From positions 17,584,871 to 17,648,870 of the forward strand of contig NC_040032.1 of the NCBI RefSeq assembly GCF_000972845.2: 64,000 bases of DNA, written 5' to 3'. Source of the DNA: Larimichthys crocea. Its lineage: Eukaryota > Chordata > Actinopteri > Sciaenidae. Numbering within the stretch: position 1 is the first letter of the stretch; each line of letters starts with the position of its first letter. Position numbers and translations under genes: made by a program. Below the pieces are notes generated by a model. That model had not been told where the DNA came from, did no database searches, and saw only the letters and a list, made by a program, of their open reading frames with translations. Shown here piece after piece: positions 1-14,310 of this stretch.

Positions 1-46
1 ACAGGACTGAGTGAGAGTGCTGCAGTCACAAACCAGGCTACAACCA

Positions 47-510
47 CAGACAGTATAAATATGGACGACGTAACCGTGACATCACCCACAGGTTTCTGAA
101 GAGCTGTTCTGATCTGAGTGTGGCAGCTCTGCCGCCTCCTGGCTAATTTAAAACTCTGCAAAGATGTGGATCTTCGGTGAAGCTGAGGGGGCTCAATGAC
201 ACCTACTTGCTCAAACAAGCCACCTACCTGTCAGTCAAAGTGTTCACACTGTTAATTCTGTATAACTTTAAGCCTTAATATAATCTGAATGTTTGAGTTA
301 TATGAAAATTCAGACTCTGTACAGTTAGAGACCAAAACAGTTTTTTGTACCAGGCTGTAAAAATGTTTATTTCTGCTGTGAAGTTAGACATTTTACCATG
401 GGGGCTTATGGAGACTGACCTCTGTCGCCAGCCTCAGGTGGACATTTGAGGAACTGCAGTTTTTTTTTTTTTGGTACTTCTGCATTGGCTTCACTTAATA
501 GCTACGGAGG
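47..510 (+). repeat. Dispersed family-A repeat, near-full copy
   Basis: Defined here from copies in this window. It begins near ACAGACAGTATAAATATGGA, passes TCAAACAAGCCACCTACCTG, TTTATTTCTGCTGTGAAGTT and GGGGGCTTATGGAGACTGAC, and ends near TTCTGCATTGGCTTCACTT. There is no long ORF and no obvious poly(A) or terminal inverted repeat. The type is unknown. Confidence 0.8.
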
Positions 511-2926
511 GCATGGCTTGGTTACAATGTAATCCTTATATCTTAAAATCCAAAATGCTGTACGTCCAATAAGACGACTCTAAAGAGAAATCAAAACATT
601 TTCTATTCCTTTTATTTGATCCACTGTGTCTGACCAAGTCTCTCACTCAAGGAGAAGTCTCGTTCTGAAATCTTGAGGTGACTTGTTACAGGAAGTCAGC
701 AGTGAACATAAGAGCATAGTAATGCACCAGCCAAGAAGAGAAGTCAGTTGTGTCGGAGTAAAGGAATGAAAATGAATGAGGACTTTGAATTCGATGGCTA
801 TTTATTTGAGCCGGAGGTTTAAGGATAAGACTACAAATAGAAGAGCTGTCAAGGAGAGTGAGAGGGAGGCGAAAGGCAGAGGAGATGAACCAGCTGCTGC
901 AAGGCTGCGAAACTCTGGAGACTGATGATGATCCTGTGGGTGATCCTCAGTCCACAGAGGAGATTTCACGGATCAGATCAAACAAAAGAAAAGAAATACA
1001 GAAAACTATATTAAGGCTTAAAGTTTTGCATAATTAACAGCATGGCGGCTTGACAGGTGGGTGTTACAGGTGGCAACATTTGAGTTTCAACAGCTTTTCA
1101 TAAACCCCTTCAGGCTTCCTCCGTCCAAGTGGTTCAGTGACCCAGATTCCTTATCTGGACATCTATGCACATTTAATTGAATCCGAAGGTAGCATTAGAT
1201 AAAGTGTGTCTGTAAATAACCAACATGTTTATAGCCGACTGTTTGATCTGGGCTAAAGGCTTTTAAAGATTTAGTTGGAGACAACAGTCATGCTGCAAAA
1301 CTGTATGACTGTTCTCCAGCAGCCTCCCACTCAAGCTAGATATCCATCTAACTGTCAGCAGCATCATTTAGCTATTTACATCACTGACAGTGAATATTCA
1401 TGTGTCTCGTGAGCCTCAAATCTTTGGTTTGGTTATTAATACAGCTGTTTAGTTTCAATTCGATACTTCATAATTATACCTAACTCCTATCCTAAAGTAG
1501 ACGTAAAGCAGCATGGTTCTCTTTCAGACTTGTCTTTAGCGTTCATGTGCAGAATAAACGGATGACATTTGCTGTGCCGTGCAGTGCTGACCTGTACTAA
1601 CGTGCATCATTTCATCAGTTTAAAAAACACACTGGTGACTGGTGGCTGTTACTAATGGACATGTGAGCTGACAAGTTCCCAATAGAGCTCCTAAGTATTC
1701 AGAGCACAGTGACTCAGCTGACATGTCCGCCCTCCATTCCCCTGCTGGTGACCTTCACAGCGAAGTGCTCGGCAGACAGCACTCAGATCAGGTATGGCCT
1801 TTAATGACAAGTGGCTCTCGCTGGGTGACACCACATTAGCCACTCAAGAGTCTGAAGAGGCAGACGTGATGCGTGTGTCCTCATGTCTGACACTCGGGGA
1901 AGGTTAAGGAATTCAAAAAAGTGGTATTAGAGTGACTGTCCTGTCTGAGTACATTGTGACTGAGTCTGATTATAGATAAGAAGCTGCGCCGCTGACCTGA
2001 GACTGGATCTGAATCTGTCATCATCCAGACTTTATCTGGTCACACAGGCAGAAACATGTTGTTTTTTATATCAGCTCAAACATATCAAAACACAACTCCA
2101 GTCAAGTATATCTCTGCTGGCAGAGGGGAAATGAAAAAGCAGAAGAGAGTGTCAGCTCTCCTCCCCAGTACACGTAGTACTGAATACCATAAGCTCGAAT
2201 ATTGGTGACATTTTGAGGCGTGTTAGTAGCTGCTTAAGAAAAAGGATTTGAGGGGATTTACAAACGATTCCCTTGAGAGTTTTATTTTCGTTCCTTTTCT
2301 GTCACTAAACTAAGCTGGATATTTTGGATTCAAACATTTGTATGAGCTTGTCGATGTTAAGCTTACAATTAAAGATATGCAGAAATAAAAAAAAAAAAGC
2401 TACGTTTGAAAGTCCTGAAGGAATTAACCGAATGTGACATTTAGTGTGCTCTGACTTCAATAACCACAATGCAAATGTGAAATCCGAATGGCAAAGGACA
2501 TGCGATGTCTCTCTGTGAATGTTAACACTGGTGTGGTTTATCACTCGCACAAATGACAATGCCTTTTTGGTGCAAGAGTTTTCGTTGACTTTGTAAACAG
2601 ATGGTGCGTTTTACAACAGCCAGCAGGCAGGAGAACCATCAAGGGCGTTTACAGAGTCAATTATTCAGCACCGTCATGAAAAATAATACATATTCAAAAT
2701 CAGGAGCTTATTGTCACAAAGCTAAATATAGCACGGAAATCACAAAATGTGTTTTTACAAAAGCAGTGGTGATGTCAGGCAAGACATGAAGCTTAGGTGT
2801 TGTATATTAGTGCTAAATGCAGTTACAGGAATAACTTGATATCTAATATCAGTATGAATGCATGTGTTGAACTTCTTTTAACTCACTGTTTTAGTTTCAC
2901 ACCCTGAACCTCTACGACACATTTTA

Positions 2927-3605
2927 GACCTTCGACCCATCAGGCAGTGCTGCATTAAAAACTCACGTCACTGTATAAAAGATATTTTTACATGGGCGCG
3001 GGAACTCGCTGCATCTACAAATGCGAGTAAAGCTGAGCCGAGCTCATCTGAGATGGACTGAGGGAAAGTGTAAAGGTGTGCTTTGATCTGACGAGTCTGC
3101 ATTTCAGATGTTATTTTTGAAATAATGGGCATTGTGTCCTCCAGGATTAAGAGGAAAAAGACTATCCAGATTGTAACCAGCTCAAAGTTCAAAAGCCAAC
3201 ATCTGTGATGGTATCAGGGTGCGTTAGTGCCCATTGAGTGATGGGTAACCTGCACATCTGTGAAGGCACCATTGACGCTGAAAGGTACATACAGGTTTTG
3301 GAGAAACATATGCTGCCATCTAGACAACATCTTATTCATGGACGTCCCTGCTCATTTCATCAAGGCGATGTCAAACCACAGTCTGCACGTATTACAACAG
3401 CATGGCTCTGAAATAAAAGAGTCCGGGTACTAAACTGACCCGCCTGCAGTCCAGACCTGTCCCTCTTTGAAAATGTTTGTCACGTTATGAAACGTAAAAC
3501 ACGACAAAGGAGACCCTTGAGCAGCTGAAATCCTACATCAGGAAAGAATGAGAAAATATTCTTGCTGAAAGCTACATCCAGGTTTTGGAACTGGGACAGA
3601 AGGGG
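2927..3605 (+). mobile_element. Tc1/mariner-superfamily transposase remnant
   Basis: Degenerate plus-strand remnant of a different transposase lineage. Relics include NLHICEGTI-like, AERYIQVLE and KPQSARITTAW-type blocks and a block resembling PACSPDLSPIENV followed by KRKTRQRRP. Stops and frameshifts interrupt it throughout. Part of the same element recurs at 40160-40275. Boundaries are approximate and no terminal repeats were found. Confidence 0.75.
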
Positions 3606-6600
3606 GTGTTGACAGAGGAAGCTAAGAAAACAAAAAGAGAGTGACTGCTGGACAAGAATAAATCTGGGACTGACTCTAGTCATTGGCGAGAGCTTGGTGA
3701 AATAAAAGGCTGAAAGTAATATTAGTTGGCTGCTATGTCTTGAGTTGTCACACCTGATTGATGTTTGACTTGCTAGTTTTTGTTCATAAGTAATGTGATC
3801 ATAACAAATACATGCGTGCAGCTGTCCATATTCACAGTGGGATTACACTCTGTACAACTGAGGCGCTAAATCACAAGAATACTCATTTCTACACAGTGTT
3901 GCTTAAAGTAAATAAGGAATCAGGCTGTAAATACTGAAAATCATAAATAACAAAGTCAGAAGTAGATGAAAGAAAGACACACTCACACAGTATCTGTCGG
4001 CAAAGAACAAAAGTGAAGAAAAAGCTTTGAGTTGTTGCAACATCTGATTCCTCATTCTGCACAGCGTGTCCTTTCATCACATATGAACTCAGTTTTGGTG
4101 GCTGCTTCTTAAAGAGAAAGAACAGATAACAACTTGTCTCATGAAGAAGTGACATGAAGCATCCTACGGCATGCGGACTACACTTAAAATGTTTTAACAT
4201 CATGCAAACGAGCAGTACGTTTGCAGTGCAAGATCCAGTGCCAGTCAGGCTGAGCGGTAAACATTTGGTATGTACTCCCAAAAAGTTGTTTCAAATGTCT
4301 CTTCCTCTCAAGCTACCACACCATAAGCACAACTCTGAGTTTATGTTTCATACTGTACTGATGCTCAAACACAATTCTGCACACTTTGCTTTGAAGTTTG
4401 TCCACAAAATACACCCAAAAGAAATTGTTAGAGCGAGCAGCACAAAGCAGAGTTGGCCTGTATGTGGGATTCTCTTGAATATATGAGCTTAGTAGCCCAC
4501 ACATCACTGCCCAGGAGATCAGTATGTACTCCTCTGATATGGAGCTCAGAGGATTGAGTTCAGCTGTGCACAAAATAATACTGTAGGTTACTCACAGTCA
4601 CGTATCGCATGTTGGCATAAAGCATTTTCTAAATCACATATTATCATAATTTTTCTTTAACTTCATGATCTGCTCGCCTGAAATCTTCAGATCCTGAAGG
4701 AAAAATACTTGATCAAACGTAGAATAAAACAACCACAAAGGGATTTATTTCATCTGTGGGAGACGGAGTTGGACAAAAGAGACAGGCTGAGGCTCTGCTT
4801 GGCACCTGGTTGTGTCTTTCTTCCTGTCTGTCTCGGGCAGCGGCTCACATAACGGCCGAGCGTGGTGTGCAGTCTCAATTGTGACTCAGTCGTCCCTCCC
4901 CCCTCTCTGGAGAAGGTGACCTCTTTAAAATTCTCTTGCAGGCATCTGAACTGCGCCGTTGTCATGCGATGCCCAAAGCCGAGTGCGACACCAGACAAAG
5001 CCACTGAGCCTACTTCAGAGAAATCTCCACACTTATGTGTGGCTCCACAAAGACGATGAAATAAAAATGGATTAGAGCTGCCAAAGGACAGCAAAAGGAC
5101 ACTTTTGAGTACAATTAGCCTGACGACGCCTACCAATGCAGATAACAGCTCCTTGTTCCAAATTAGCTGAACCGCAAAGAGCCCAGCTCCTCCACACCAC
5201 CCACTCCTGCCAAATCAGAGCTAATCAAACACATTTCGTATCTAATGACAGCTGCAAAGTTGCAAACAGATTGTGTTTCCGTTCACCTTTTATGTAAGTT
5301 TTGTTCACATCGCACTGAGTAATTCATGAACTTTTGTCGCACTCAAATTCTGGTGTCATATAAATGCATAAAGACAGCCAGAGGCTAGATGAACATATAT
5401 ATTTGAACTACATACAAAGAAATGGAGCAGGCTGGCTCTTGCCCATCAGTGAGAGGAGAGCTGCACTAACTGCCTGTTCTTTTCTCAGCTCTCCTATAAA
5501 AATAAAATAAAATAAAACACCCTCTCGTCTTTTAAGCAAATAAAAATGGCCATTTTCTCTTGGGCAAACAGAGAAGCACACATCACATCAATCTCTTTCA
5601 TAATGCAAAAAGACTACTGTTGCAATGGCCTTGTGTTATCCTGAAAGCAAGTGTCCTGAAATAGACGAGCCACGTTTTTTTTTTTTTTTCTTTTCTCTTT
5701 TGAGCAACACAGAGCAGTGCCTACTGTGTTAAGAAGAGTCACCTGCTTTTTTTTATTCGGCCATATAAAGTGCTATGGGTAAGAGTGGATTTGATATGAC
5801 AAGCTGGAAGAAGAAGGAGGCTAAGAGGAGGGGGAGGAGGAGGAGGAGGAGGAGGGGAAGATTCATGAAGTGAAAAACATTCGGTGTATCTGACAGCATG
5901 TCTGACAGTGCTTTGGCCCTCTGTGCCATTTTGCTGTTTTCTGACGCAGGAGAGGCACAAAGGCTTTGCTGACTCCTCTGTTCCTAAGCCCTCACTCTTC
6001 GTCTCTGTATCTGTTCCGTTCATTTGAAGATTTCTTTTTCTGCGAGCAGCTGAGACGACGACGATGTCGAGCTGAGGGGGGGAAATCTTTACTTTAGCCA
6101 GGAATAAACATCCTGCTCCTGAACTGCTCGCCACCTGACTTCTTCTCTTTGAGGTGACACTTATATAAAATAAAAGCAGGATAATCACACAAGGTGGTGA
6201 TTAGATGATCAATGATTAAAATCACACTATGTTAGCAGCAGTAGAGAGGCCGGGGTGTTGAAAAGGTAAGTACTGATTGGATAATAAAAATAAATTTAAT
6301 TGATCAAGCTTCATCATTTCAACGTCTGCCTCAAATTATTTAATGTCCTAATAAAAAAAATGTGAGAGATTCAGGTCCAAACTGCTGCTTGTAGGTCGAG
6401 CTAAATAAAGTTTTTACATATATATATATTTATTATTTTATTAATGATGGATGATGGATGTTTCGATCAACCCGTTAACTAATAAAAATATTAAGAAATA
6501 TATTTAATTAGTGGCTCATTTGCTCTCACTGCCCCACACACTATAAACTGCCAGTAAAGTGCACGTCACAGAAAAAGGTATTAAAATGAAAAAATGGTGG

Positions 6601-9600
6601 AAATAATGGTGGGAAAAACTTTGTCCAAGAAAACATCTGGAAAAAGTGGTGATGGACAATCTTGACTTAACTGTCAGCACTGACTGTATGTGTGAGCGTC
6701 TGCACTGTCATGTGACTTCATGCTGTGGTTATATGTGTATTTCAGTTATCTTTATTTAATGTATTCTTTTGATCATTTAAGTATCCTCCTATTAAAGCAG
6801 ACATTAAAGTTACACAGAGGTGGTTGTTTTTGCTTCTTCCACAGCCTGAGGGTAATTTAGTCAGTAACATTTAAGTTTACTGTTAACTTTAAAGAGCATG
6901 CAGCATTTTATTGCTTCTTCGTTTTGATGATATTTGGCACGATATTATCAAAATACAGCCTGTTCCTTCTACTGAAGTGTTTGAATGTTAACGTATGAAT
7001 GAAAATGTCTATTTAAAGGCATAAAATAAGAATACCACATTGTTTTTTAACTATTGTTGTTATGTCATTGCTGAGGAACGATGTGCATTGATATATAGGA
7101 AAAATTAAAGAAATGAGTGTCCTCTCAGTCTGCTTCCATCAAAGTGGACAATCCTGACATATAGGTACCTCTTGTAGTACATCCAATGTGATGTCACTGT
7201 AAACATTAATTAAGTGAAGCTGTTTGTGCCTATTAAGTGAATTTTACTACAAACAGAGAGAGAAGAAAGAAAATGGGTTACTTTGTGCTGTTTACAAGGT
7301 TCATTATCAGAAGATACATCAGCTCAGTTTACGTGAATTATTAAAGTCCATTTAAAAGCAGATGTTTTATGTTAAGGTCATGTTTTTCACAGTTTCACCA
7401 TCACTAAGACTCTTTACTGATTCACTTTGATCTATAGACACAATCAGCACAAATGTCATTTACTCAGCGTTTACCACACACTACACACTTCATCATTTTC
7501 ATCGTCTGCGGATGGCCTGAAGCCACAGATCTCTTTTTTTTACTGTCCTTCACTCTTTGGGGAAGTAAAGAAAATCGTAAACTGTGTCTTTTTTTATTGT
7601 TTGATACTCAAAATGGGACGAGGAAGCTTTCAGGCATGATGCCAATGAGCACTTTTACAGTTTTTCACTTCAAAAAGAGGCGTGGTTGTCCTGAAAACAG
7701 GAAAGTGACGTATGCTGCTACCCTAGTGTCTCAAACATCCACTATACCTGTGAATGATTTACTCTCACTGTTCACACTGTTTAAATATTATCACTCATAC
7801 ACAATCTACACACGCTGCTCATACTGTCATATCCACCTACCTCATGCACATAAAACAGCCTGCTACATAAACCAGATTTATGTCAGCGTCCTTTGCCTGT
7901 CTACAAATGCTACTGTTTATACATGTACATGTATATCAAATGTATATAAATCTACACTTAAATATTTGTATCTGTACATACTAGCCTGTAACCTGTTGTT
8001 TCAATACAAAAATGATCTTTCATGATCTGAAGTCACAGAAAGTTATGAGCGATGTAGGAACTCTCCAATGTCCTGAAACAAAAATCTCTGCAATAAGATG
8101 AGTCCCCTTTTATTCAAACTAATTAACAAACTACCCTAAAGTCTTACCTGAAATCATCTAAATGTACATTTTCTGTCTTTTCTTGCCAACGCGTGCATGC
8201 TAGATTAGATTATTATCGATTACGCTGAGCTCATTACGCAGGCAAGTGTAGACTTTCTGTACTGAGGCCAAGCATTGCAACTCCCCCTTTTGCAAATGTT
8301 TACAATTATGTAATGTTTCTTTCTGAAGGTTGCTGTAGCTACAATAGTGTGTTAGATTCTCTGCGATGCAAGCCTGTCAGCCAATCTGTTCGAGGGAGAA
8401 GATGTGTCCTCATGCTTGAAATGTTGCTGTGTTCATTTGAGACTGTGCTGTATGGTGGCCTGATAGTTGATACATTTTCACTTCCTAGGCTGGAAAACTC
8501 CAGAAAATGTTCTATATGGTGCATTAATAATTGACGTGCAGGATTTTATAGATACAATGGGCTCGATACTGCAGTGTGAAGCAGAAAGTCTGCAGCTTAC
8601 ATGTTTGATGTTGTTTTGAAGCCGAGCTGCCTCTGCATGCGTGGATGTGTGCATGGATCACTTGGTGCCATTTTTGGCGTCTGGCAGAGGAGGTTTGGTT
8701 CATGCACAAAAACTCAGAGACAGCTAACGCCTCAGCTGTATCTTTGCACTGAATGCACACCGCCCTTTGAGGTTTTCTCCAATGACATCACTGCACAGTA
8801 CACACACACACACAGACGCTCGCAGCATGTAAAACTGCCTTTCCAAACATTCTCCATTCCCAGCTGTAAATACAAAGGCAATCTGATTGAAACAGAGAAT
8901 CTTGGAGTCATGGAACCAAATAAATACGTCATCTGTTAGAAAACTTCATGAAATTTGACCTAGTCCTGCCTAACCTTGGAGATATATTTTTAAATGAACT
9001 ACGATGTGCTTTCTCATCTGCATTTCTTTGAAATCCGTCCCACAGAAAAACATCTTTCAGTCACTGCTTGGCTATTCTGTTACATGTGTATCCCAGCTAT
9101 GCCGTCCTTTGCTCTTTCTACGTTCTCTGTGAGGCATAATGGAGTCCTTGAACACAGAGGAAAACATCTCCTTGAAGCCAGAAGAGCTTGATTTATAAAT
9201 GTCTGCATCAGTCCTAGTATTAGAGCCTGGGAGGAAAACAGTGTTTACCCACAGAGGGGGTGGGATCAAGGCCTATTGATATGTGTCCATCTGGGAGTGA
9301 AGATGCAGTGAGGTGTTCATAGAGTGGAACAGCTGCTTTTTGCCGTTCGTTCGGTCTCCGTCTCTCTCCCACTCTCTGTTAATGAGCCTGTGTGCCTGAC
9401 TGCTGAGTGCAGCTCTTTAGCAGCGTGCAATTAATCAGACGTTTCCTTGCGGAGACGAAACCAACCAGACATTCAGCAGCAGGGCAGTGTGACTGCACAC
9501 CGAATGCAAATTCTCCGCCATGTCGACCATCCCCATTTGTCAGGAGGGCAGTATAATGCAGGAAAAGCCGCAGTTTGTGGCTGTTAGATTGTAGTCCTTC

Positions 9601-9952
9601 ATTTTGATGGTGACAAAAAGAAATTAAAAATCGAGTTTGTATTATGTAGAGTTCATGAATCAGGACTGTATTAGACAGTGAGGCTTGGATTACACAATCA
9701 GAGCTCACACAAATACAATTAATCAAGTTTTGTACTGTTAGGACATTGATTAGTGACTTTAAAAATAAAGATTTTACAAACAAATTATACAATGAGCTCG
9801 AGTAATATGATGTATTAAAGTGTTATGGATAAAAATTCAGTATGTGGCTTTAGCTGAACAATGTAGGCACAAGCAACAATTATAGGTTCATCGTAAGGGT
9901 TAAATTTTTACATAAGCCGCCCATTCAAATTATATTAAGCATGATGCATAAG

Positions 9953-10196
9953 TGATGCATAATTAGCAGTGTGGTCACTTTGATTGACAGGTAGGTGCTG
10001 TTACAGATGACACACAGGCGTCATTCAGCCTGCCTCAGGTTCATTGATGGTCTGCGTCTTTGCCAATTTTAAGATTAGCCGGGAGGCGTAAGAAGCAGAA
10101 CTGCCAAGAATGGCGACACTCTGAGTGTCAAAATGACTCTTCAGAAACCTCTGGGTGACGTTACGCTTACGCCGTCCATTCTTTATACTGTCAGTT
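9953..10196 (-). repeat. Dispersed family-A repeat, partial, inverted
   Basis: Reverse-orientation copy of the 5' half: TTTGATTGACAGGTAGGTGC, GGCGTCATTCAGCC, TGACTCTTCAGAAACCTCTG and TCCATTCTTTATACTGTCAG. Confidence 0.8.
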
Positions 10197-11254
10197 GATG
10201 GTACCAAATCCTGTGATTGCTCAGTACATTCCAGGCTACAAACATAAACCAGAACGGTGCCAAAATCTTGGTCCCTTGCCAACATATTCTAATATCTGTT
10301 CCTTTATACTGCCAGTGGGTTATACGTGACAAAGTAAGGCTGTAAAATAAGGCATTTTTAATGGCTGTGAACTTTTGACTTTTAAAAGTCACGTTGGTTA
10401 AGAATAATAATAATAGCAATTACAGTAATGATGTTGATAATTCACTCACAGGCATTGTTCCTTTGCATAATGAGTACTTTTACCCTCGCCTACTCTTTCA
10501 ATGCAGGATTTTTACTCGTTATAGACTTGTTATGTTATCTCAACACATTAAATGCTAAAAATACAATAAAAAGAAGGAAATGTAATACTGTTCTTATCAG
10601 ACTTTAGGACAACATTAGCAAAATGATTAATAACTCTCTGTTCCTCAGAGGTCATTATAGAGGAGAGGACAGAGGACAAAGATTCAAACTGTAACTTAAA
10701 CACAGCTCGGCTCTCTAAGTATCAAGTGGAGAACATTCTGTACTTTTCTTAATATTTCTTTAATGGAACGACGGTTTTCAAAATCACCCCCAAGAGACAC
10801 ATTAGAAGAAGAGATCTGAATGTTTTTTGGTTTTAGATATCATGGCGCATCAGCACAATCTTTGTGCATCACCTCAAAGCACAGTAGTGAGTTCAAGACA
10901 CAAACTCGAAGGTTTCTTTTAAGTTAATAACATTATTACACAGTGTGCTTTGCAATGGATGTTTTGGTAATGACTAAAAAACTGTAAATAGAATTGGTTA
11001 ATTTGATGGTGATGATGCACTATAAAGTGCTTATAACATGTTAAAAAGTGTTTATAACTGGCATGAATGGTAATGGTAATTGTAAAACTGACTGACTAGC
11101 CTCTGGAGCGAAAAGATCAATGTTTCGGCGGATAACCAGAAAACAGATACCTGATAAGCAACTTGATACGTGAGAATTTTGGTAATCACTTTAAGCAGTT
11201 ATCTGCACATGACTGCAGATTTTTTAAAAATAATAAAAAGCTAAACTGTCGAAT

Positions 11255-11612
11255 GAGTGAATCTCCGTAAGTCCCCATGTTAAAATGTCCAACCTCACAG
11301 CTGTAAACATGTTTACAGCCTGGTACAAAAAACTGTGTTGGTCTCTATAGCTAATTTCCCCGTGCATGACAACTGTACTGAGGGTGATTTTTTTATATAA
11401 CTCACCTGTTTAAATTATTTTAAGGCTTAAAGTTTTACATAATTAACAGTGTGGCAGCTTTGACGGAGAGGTAGATGGCTTGTTTGAGCACCCAGGCGTC
11501 ATTCAGCCCACCTCAGTTCCGCCGATGATTCATCAGGAGCAACGCCGCAGTTTTTGAGCTTCAAAGCAGCTCTTTGGAGACCTGTGGGTAAGGTCACACA
11601 AACACCTTCCAT
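11255..11612 (-). repeat. Dispersed family-A repeat, inverted
   Basis: Reverse copy with CCCCATGTTAAAATGTCCAA, TGTTTACAGCCTGGTACAAA and GCACCCAGGCGTCATTCAGC. The GGACGTCCATTC-like terminus is eroded. Confidence 0.8.
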
Positions 11613-14070
11613 GGTTGAAACCAAATCCTGTAATTGCTCAATACTACTTGGACTACAAACAAAAACCAAATCGGTGCCAAAATGTTGGTCCCTTGCTGAT
11701 ATATTCTGCAGATATTTGTTACTAGAGATTATAACTTGGGTAAATATGAAAAAATTGGTGTGGGCCTAATCTCAGTGGCCAGCTGGTAATGCCCAGCTGT
11801 TCCTCAGTTCAAGAGGTCTCTTCTGCCAGCAGCCATTAGCCAGTTTAATGAGGACATTTCATAGGCAGCACATTCAGGATAAATAGGTGATGTTGCACTG
11901 CGGCAGAAAAACGCGTCTTTAATGACCCACGTGAGTGAAAGCCTGATTTTCTTTTGTTGTGCTCCTCTAGGATCCGTGTGGCTTCTTCCAGTTTCCCTCT
12001 TCTTGTTTCAGTTCTGTTTGTCAAACAATCAGTTCTCCTAATGAGGAGTGGGCTGCATGAAACATAAACAGACTCCAATGCTGTAAAAAAAAGCTGCTGT
12101 GGGGAAACAAACTCTGCTCGTTATTTAACGATTATTACGAATGTGTCAGTTAAAACGGCTTAAGCCAGAACAATACTGCTGTCAAAGGGAGGCAGCTCCA
12201 ACATGAAAGTGAAGCTGCACCTATTTGATGTTGATACGATTTCCAATTTGAAGTACACACTGAAAATTAAACGTGCTTGGATATATTAAGTGATATCTCT
12301 GGGCATTTTATTTTCTATTACGGTCAAAATCCTATCATACAGATTCAGTTTTTATGGTAGTTATGCCTTCAGGCTGTGATTAAAAATCCCACATGGTGTG
12401 TGATGAAAGGGAGTCCACTTTTCCTAAGATGTAGAGCAAGGAATCGACTGTTTCATTTTAATGATTTTTCCAATTTTAAGCTGACTGGAAGAGGCCTTTG
12501 GTCTGATGAAAGGCTCTGCACAGACGTGGCTTGTTAAAGGACGGGCATTACACGTGTCATTGTAAAATGCCTCTGCAGCATTTTACTGTCATATCGTTCC
12601 ATAAACTATTAACAGTCACTCAAACAAGCCGCACCTAAAGAGAGCCGTCCTCCTGTAATGTAGATTAAAGTGACATTTGGATGAGTGTTAGCTAGATTGC
12701 CTCAGAGCCTTGACAGGAAGAGAGCGGGCTGGGACTGGCAGCCAAAATAGGACAGCTAACTAGCCTTTCAGCAAACACAAGCTGTGCAGCATGTGGGACT
12801 GTGTCCTAAACTACAGTGTTTACACTGTGTCATACCGTGGAAATGGGCAGAGTATTACAGATGGTGGCCCGTCAGCCTCGGCACAGCAGGTGAAAGAGGC
12901 CAGCGAAGTGAAGCAGAGCTCTAAAGGGCCACATAAGGAAGCACTTCTGAGATGCTTCACAGAGAGACTACGAGCACGTTAATCATTTTGTCTCTCATGC
13001 CAGCTACAAAACATAGAGACGTATCGATGAAACAGAGGCCCCCCTACAGCTCGAGAGCGTCCTTAATGAGGTCAAACATGACCCTGAACATATACATCAC
13101 AATTATGGAGGCGCTGCTGTCGTCTTTCATTCGAGAGGCTCTGACTTTGTGCCAGACGTGTGTACATGTGCTAAAAAAGTTTTAACAATGCACAAAATGG
13201 CTCTGTGAGAATCAGTTTCATGAGTGAGCGGTAGCTTAGACACCCACCTGAACTGGAGATATATAAAGTGAGGCAGAGGGAGTGAAAAAGGAGTGCACTT
13301 GTCCTAGAAATGCTCTATGTCAGTTTAAAAATACTTGGAATGCACAGTTCTGAACAGTTTGGCACATTTAATAGCAGACTGCACCTAGAAAATCTCCACA
13401 CCTCCACATAAGTGCATTTTTAAACACAAGAAACTTAAAAACACAAATTAAATCACATCATACGGTATATGTTTGCTGGCCTGATCTGTACAAGCAGAGT
13501 TCTCTTTCTTAACGCAGCCTCTCCAGATGCTGACCCCTCGGAGGACGACTAAGTCCGTAAATAGTTGGCCTACATGAAAGGAGGGGAGCGGGAGGCCATG
13601 CAGGCACATGCAGACGTTACAGTATGTTGTGTTTCTGTCTTTATATAATCCAATTAGAGCTAAATGATAATCAGAGAGTGCCGAGGATTAGTGGTTCAGG
13701 CGGCTGGAGTCGCAACTACGCTGGCGGATCAGCAGCACCTGTGAATGACTCATCCCTCGGAAGCATGGAGCTATTGACTGCCTCTGTGAGCAGCACACAG
13801 TGAAGCAATTTAGGATCATTACTGACATAGATTAAAATGTATCCGACCACTTAGAATAAGGATTGGGGATGAGGGATTTACATATTAAAGACTGATCATA
13901 TACACTGTATAATAACACGTCTGCATGAGCAGGGCATGCTGTGGCAATTACTTCTTCTACTTTCTCTGGCAAAGAGATGCTCTGCACTACTCATCTATCT
14001 CCTACTGAAAGCTTGCAGAGTCTTCATAGGTGTGTGTGTGTGTTTTATATTCCCAGAGGGCTGCTCTTAC

Positions 14071-14310
14071 CTCTGTCAGTGTCGTAAAGATAGACAAACT
14101 TCTCCCACTTGTAATGGGCCAGCAGACTGAGAACAGCTCCCCTCAAACTGGGCCTCATCTGGATGACAAACTGCACGTCAGCGTCGATGGGGAAGCTGGG
14201 GGTAATGAAGGAGGTGTGCAGCGCCCCGCAGAAGGAGGTCAGCGTGTTCATGGACTTTCTGTCGTAGAAGCCGAAGATGGCGTAAACTCCTCGGGAGAAC
14301 TGGGAGCAGA
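14071..14310 (-). CDS. gria3: gria3 coding exon 3
   Basis: 240 nt. The acceptor is CCGTCACCAG|TC and the donor G|GTAAGAG. It encodes [19 protein letters not shown], then [20 protein letters not shown], then [19 protein letters not shown], ending YLYDTDRG. The Cys at the exon start is one half of the conserved amino-terminal-domain disulphide of AMPA receptors. This is the last gria3 exon I can find going left. Confidence 0.94.

Larger units (their letters stand above)
1..14070 (-). other. gria3: gria3 intron 3 (partial)
   Basis: At least 14 kb of intron that continues off the left edge. I found no match to gria3 exon 4 (expected motif around DRRQEKR) on the minus strand. Contents: dispersed family-A repeat copies near 47-510, 1008-1085, 9953-10196 and 11255-11612; a decayed Tc1-like transposase fragment near 2927-3605; a short GGA-rich tract near 5831-5855; and AT-rich unique sequence. 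Several reading frames of 100-190 codons occur here, but none resembles a protein. Confidence 0.8.

Noticed and set aside
5739..6188. 149-codon minus-strand open frame
   Set aside because: Driven by a GGA/CCT-rich simple repeat (a proline run) in an intron; no domain.
7453..8025. 190-codon plus-strand open frame in gria3 intron 3
   Set aside because: Composition is Tyr/Cys/His-rich, typical of translated AT-rich repeats. There is no recognisable domain and no splice or promoter context.
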